Shown here: positions 61,623 to 64,000 of the stretch, piece after piece
Numbering within the stretch: the first letter of the stretch is position 1
How the letters are laid out: the number at the start of each line of letters is the position of its first letter
Origin: an uncultured Collinsella sp.
GTDB lineage: Bacteria > Actinomycetota > Coriobacteriia > Coriobacteriales > Coriobacteriaceae
Direction: 5' to 3'
Assembly: GCA_900544725.1 (NCBI GenBank)
Contig: UQWK01000003.1
Coordinates: 1-64,000 of the forward strand
Length of the DNA: 64,000 bases
Notes under the pieces: model-generated
Databases searched by the model: none
Seen by the model: the letters and a program-made list of their open reading frames with translations, nothing else
What the model was told of the DNA's origin: nothing
Made by a program: the position numbers and the translations under genes

Positions 61623-62834
61623 CTATACCCCAAAAACGTAGCGGTCCAGGCGCTCACACGCCTCCTTTACCCGCGAAAGCGGCAGCGCCAGATTCACGCG
61701 AATGTGGCAGGGTCCGTGGAACGGACGGCCGTCCTGATACCCCACGCCCACGCGCGCCCCCTCGTCGAGCAACCACTGAATATCGCGGCCATGCTCGCGA
61801 CACCACTCGGTGCAGTCCAGGAACACCATGTACGTGCCCTGCGGGCGCGAATAGGACACGCCCTCAAAATGCTCGTCCACGTAACTGCAGAAGTACTCGA
61901 TATTACCGGCAAGCACCTGGTTGAGCTCATCAACCCACTCGTAGCCTTGCGGCTGGTAGGCACCGATAAGCGCATGCATGGAGAGGACATTCATCTCGTT
62001 GTAGTGGGTCTTGTTGGACACGGCGCACACGCGGTCGCGCAGCGTCTCGTTATAGATGATGTGGTAGCTGCCGACCAGGCCCGCCAGGTTAAACGTCTTG
62101 CTGGGCGCGTAGAGGGCAACCGTGCGCATGCGGGCATCCTCGCTCACCGACTGCGTCGGGATATGCTTGTGACCCGGCAGGATGATATCGGACCAAATCT
62201 CGTCCGATATCACCACGCAACCGTGCTGGCGATAGATGTCCATGGCGCGTTCGATCTCATCGCGCTCCCATACGCGGCCGCAGGGATTGTGCGGCGAGCA
62301 GAACACCGCGGCATGGATGTGGTTTTGGGCGAGCTTTTGCTCCATGTCCTCAAAGTCCATACGCCACACGCCTTGGTCGTCGAGCCTAAGCGGGCTGTGG
62401 ACAATGCGATAGCCCGCGGCTTCGATAGACTTGGTAAAGCCGATGTAGGTGGGGCTGTGGACCAGCACCGCATCGCCCGGCTGGACGTACGCGCGCAGCG
62501 TCGACACGACACCGCCCAGCACACCGTTTTCGTAGCCGATATGCTCCGGCGCCAAGCCCTCAACGCCGTTGCGACGGCTCTGCCATTCGATGATGCGGTC
62601 AAAGTACTCGTCGCGCGGATCGAAATAGCCAAACATGGGATGCTGGGCGCGCTGAATGATGTGCTCCTGAACCGTGGGCACCGTGGCAAAGTTCATGTCC
62701 GCTACCCACATGGGGATGCGGTCGAAGCCCTCGTCGGGTGCGTTCGGAGCCATACCGGGAATCTCACCCCAGGAGTCAACGGCGATGGAGTCCATTCCGT
62801 GGCGGTCGATAAGCGAGGTAAAGTCGTATTTCAT
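61623..62834 (-). CDS. MalY/PatB-type PLP C-S lyase (cystathionine beta-lyase-like)
   Basis: 403 aa. The PLP lysine lies in YAPSKTFNLAGL, with SPHNPCGRVW and SDEIWSDIIL as cofactor contacts and PMWVADMNFATVP, the MalY/PatB opening. It is expected to cleave C-S bonds of cystathionine or cysteine conjugates to yield thiols, pyruvate and ammonia; MalY also has regulatory roles in E. coli. ATG at 62834 after GGGAG. Monocistronic. Confidence 0.9.
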   Translation of the reverse strand: MKYDFTSLIDRHGMDSIAVDSWGEIPGMAPNAPDEGFDRIPMWVADMNFATVPTVQEHIIQRAQHPMFGYFDPRDEYFDRIIEWQSRRNGVEGLAPEHIGYENGVLGGVVSTLRAYVQPGDAVLVHSPTYIGFTKSIEAAGYRIVHSPLRLDDQGVWRMDFEDMEQKLAQNHIHAAVFCSPHNPCGRVWERDEIERAMDIYRQHGCVVISDEIWSDIILPGHKHIPTQSVSEDARMRTVALYAPSKTFNLAGLVGSYHIIYNETLRDRVCAVSNKTHYNEMNVLSMHALIGAYQPQGYEWVDELNQVLAGNIEYFCSYVDEHFEGVSYSRPQGTYMVFLDCTEWCREHGRDIQWLLDEGARVGVGYQDGRPFHGPCHIRVNLALPLSRVKEACERLDRYVFGV

Positions 62835-62946
62835 GCTGAGCTCCCGTGCAAAGCGGATTGTTTTGGTAGGCGTTATTGTCCACCAGCGTGGGCGGTTTTG
62901 GCATGGGGCTTGGCGCTTAATTTGACGGGTGCGGACGAATGGCTGG

Positions 62947-63693
62947 TTAGTCTTGCGCGTCGGTGATGGCGGTTATCGTCAACCTGGTTCCGTCGACCGT
63001 AAACGATATGTCGAGCCCAGCGTAAGCCAAATGGTAAATGCGGTTTGGCTCGTGCTTGCTGCCCGCGCGGCGCGGATCCTGGTGAAGAACCTCAACCAAG
63101 CCAGAAATCTTTGCGGGCGGGACCATATCCTGCAGCGCTTGCGGAAACTCGACGTCGAGCTCTTGCCACGGCGCATCCTCAATCCAGCCGCCGGTCGCAT
63201 CCGGGTGACAGTCCGCAAACGGAATGTAGGGCTTGACATCGTAGATGGGCGTGCCGTCACGCAGATCGGCCCCCAGCACATGAATGATGGGACCATCGTC
63301 AGTGAGCTCGACACGATCGAGCTTGACACAGGTGAGCCCGATGGGATTAGGGCGAAACGGACTGCGCGTGGCAAACACGCCCACGCGCTCGGCTCCGCCC
63401 AGACGCGGCGGACGCACGGTTTTCGACCATTTTGCGTTGGTGCCGGACCTGTCCTGCGTTTTGGCATCGGCGGCAATATCCTTAGCCGTGCCGCCGGGCG
63501 TGCCGTTTTCGAAGCGCCAGAGCAGCCATAGGTGAGAGAAGGAGTCCAGACCCTCAACCGCTGCGTTGGAGGCAAATTCCGGCTCAAAAACGATGCGTCC
63601 CTGCAGGTGAGGCGCCAAAAAGCTGTTGCGCGGGATGCCGAACTTCTGCGGCAGGTCGGTATGTATGTGTGCGATAGGTTCTATGTCGGTCAT
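62947..63693 (-). CDS. trmO: tRNA N6-methyltransferase TrmO-like
   Basis: 248 aa. Family motifs FDSFSHLWLLWRF-like (LDSFSHLWLLWRF), GVFATRSPFRPNPIGLT and LGADLRDGTPIYDVKPYIP identify the TrmO/VirR (UPF0066) beta-barrel fold that N6-methylates t6A37 in tRNA. Longer than minimal archaeal forms, with an added C-terminal domain. The ATG at 63693 has no evident SD, so initiation may be weak or leaderless. Confidence 0.9.
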   Translation of the reverse strand: MTDIEPIAHIHTDLPQKFGIPRNSFLAPHLQGRIVFEPEFASNAAVEGLDSFSHLWLLWRFENGTPGGTAKDIAADAKTQDRSGTNAKWSKTVRPPRLGGAERVGVFATRSPFRPNPIGLTCVKLDRVELTDDGPIIHVLGADLRDGTPIYDVKPYIPFADCHPDATGGWIEDAPWQELDVEFPQALQDMVPPAKISGLVEVLHQDPRRAGSKHEPNRIYHLAYAGLDISFTVDGTRLTITAITDAQD

Positions 63694-63766
63694 TGTACGG
63701 CATGGAGGTGTGGGACGTTACGCGCAATTCTTCGCCGCGGTCCCCCGTCGTGCAACCAACGGTTGC

Positions 63767-63795
63767 TTGGAAGGGCGCCCGCCGCCGCTTATGCT
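63767..63795 (+). promoter_or_regulatory. Promoter of the terminal XRE gene
   Basis: TTGGAA, a 17-bp spacer, then TATGCT (63790-63795), 31 bp before the start codon. Confidence 0.55.
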
Positions 63796-63825
63796 TAAGC
63801 CATCAACCAGCAGAAAGGAGCCGTT

Positions 63826-64000
63826 ATGGCCTTTGCAGAAAAGCTCATCGCCGTCCGTCGTGCCCATCACCTTACTCAGGAGCAGCTCGCCGCCAAGCTC
63901 TTCGTCACACGCCAAGCCGTCAGCCGTTGGGAGCGCGGCGAGGTCACCCCGGGCATCGACATGATGAAGCTCATTGCCGCCGTGACCGGCGAGCCACTGT
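63826..64000 (+). CDS. XRE-family transcriptional regulator (partial)
   Basis: The first 58 residues are an XRE HTH (LIAVRRAHHLTQEQLAAKLF; VTRQAVSRWERGEVTPGIDM); the gene runs off the window, so any C-terminal domain is unseen. ATG at 63826 after AAAGGAG. The sequence from LTQEQLA to TPG is the classical recognition region. Confidence 0.85.
   Translation, partial: MAFAEKLIAVRRAHHLTQEQLAAKLFVTRQAVSRWERGEVTPGIDMMKLIAAVTGEPL

Overview
The window is bacterial chromosomal DNA, GC-rich, with densely packed short operons, Shine-Dalgarno (SD)-led GTG/ATG starts and long stem terminators between convergent genes. Gene content (a fused XRE-aminotransferase, bile salt hydrolase-type enzyme, many LysR/EamA pairs, an EFR1-type ferredoxin, LuxR-type regulators, LAXTG-type surface proteins) suggests a gut Coriobacteriia member, most likely Collinsella or a close relative. 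That taxonomic call is an inference from gene families; there is no rRNA or tRNA here to test it.

Layout. 0-9 kb: aminotransferase fusion, LysR/EamA divergent pair, potassium uptake (kup), choloylglycine hydrolase, a deformylase-like protein with an altered active site, and a purine permease. 9-18.5 kb: three paralogous beta-helix surface proteins with LAXTG sorting signals (two a recent tandem duplication), interleaved with an esterase, a uracil permease and a MetE-like methyltransferase. 18.6-24 kb: LuxR and LysR regulators, a HAD phosphatase, then a TPP-riboswitch operon (thiM, thiamine-binding protein, thiE). 24-30 kb: patatin-like lipase and two related GGDEF genes, one a full GGDEF/EAL protein and the other broken by an in-frame stop. 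30-40 kb: flavin reductase, a strongly structured leader before an ArsC-like gene, a CobW GTPase, trmL, two paralogous AAA ATPases, a UvrA2-like ABC ATPase and a TetM-like GTPase. 40-51 kb: tRNA/rRNA modification enzymes (rsmJ, rlmA), small membrane proteins, MATE exporter, a second LysR/EamA pair, ung, SDR, a queuosine-precursor-type transporter with a candidate preQ1 leader, and prfC. 51-64 kb: a remarkable inverted-motif array, a GntR/ABC operon, an inverted-repeat element, EamA, EFR1 ferredoxin, ClC channel, LOG, K+ channel, a BvgS-like hybrid kinase, a PNPOx protein, MalY/PatB, trmO and a partial XRE regulator.

The most unusual structures are non-coding. (1) Eight copies of a 15-bp motif in alternating orientation at a 40-bp pitch, between prfC and a GntR operon (51006-51301). 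(2) A 158-nt rod-like leader with mutually exclusive pairings before the ArsC-like gene (30211-30385). (3) A set of intergenic palindromes sharing a GGGAC/GTCCC core, two of which bracket one of the AAA ATPase genes. (4) A 186-bp inverted-repeat element at 53521-53706.

All identifications rest on reading the sequence and remembered family features. No database search or folding program was run.
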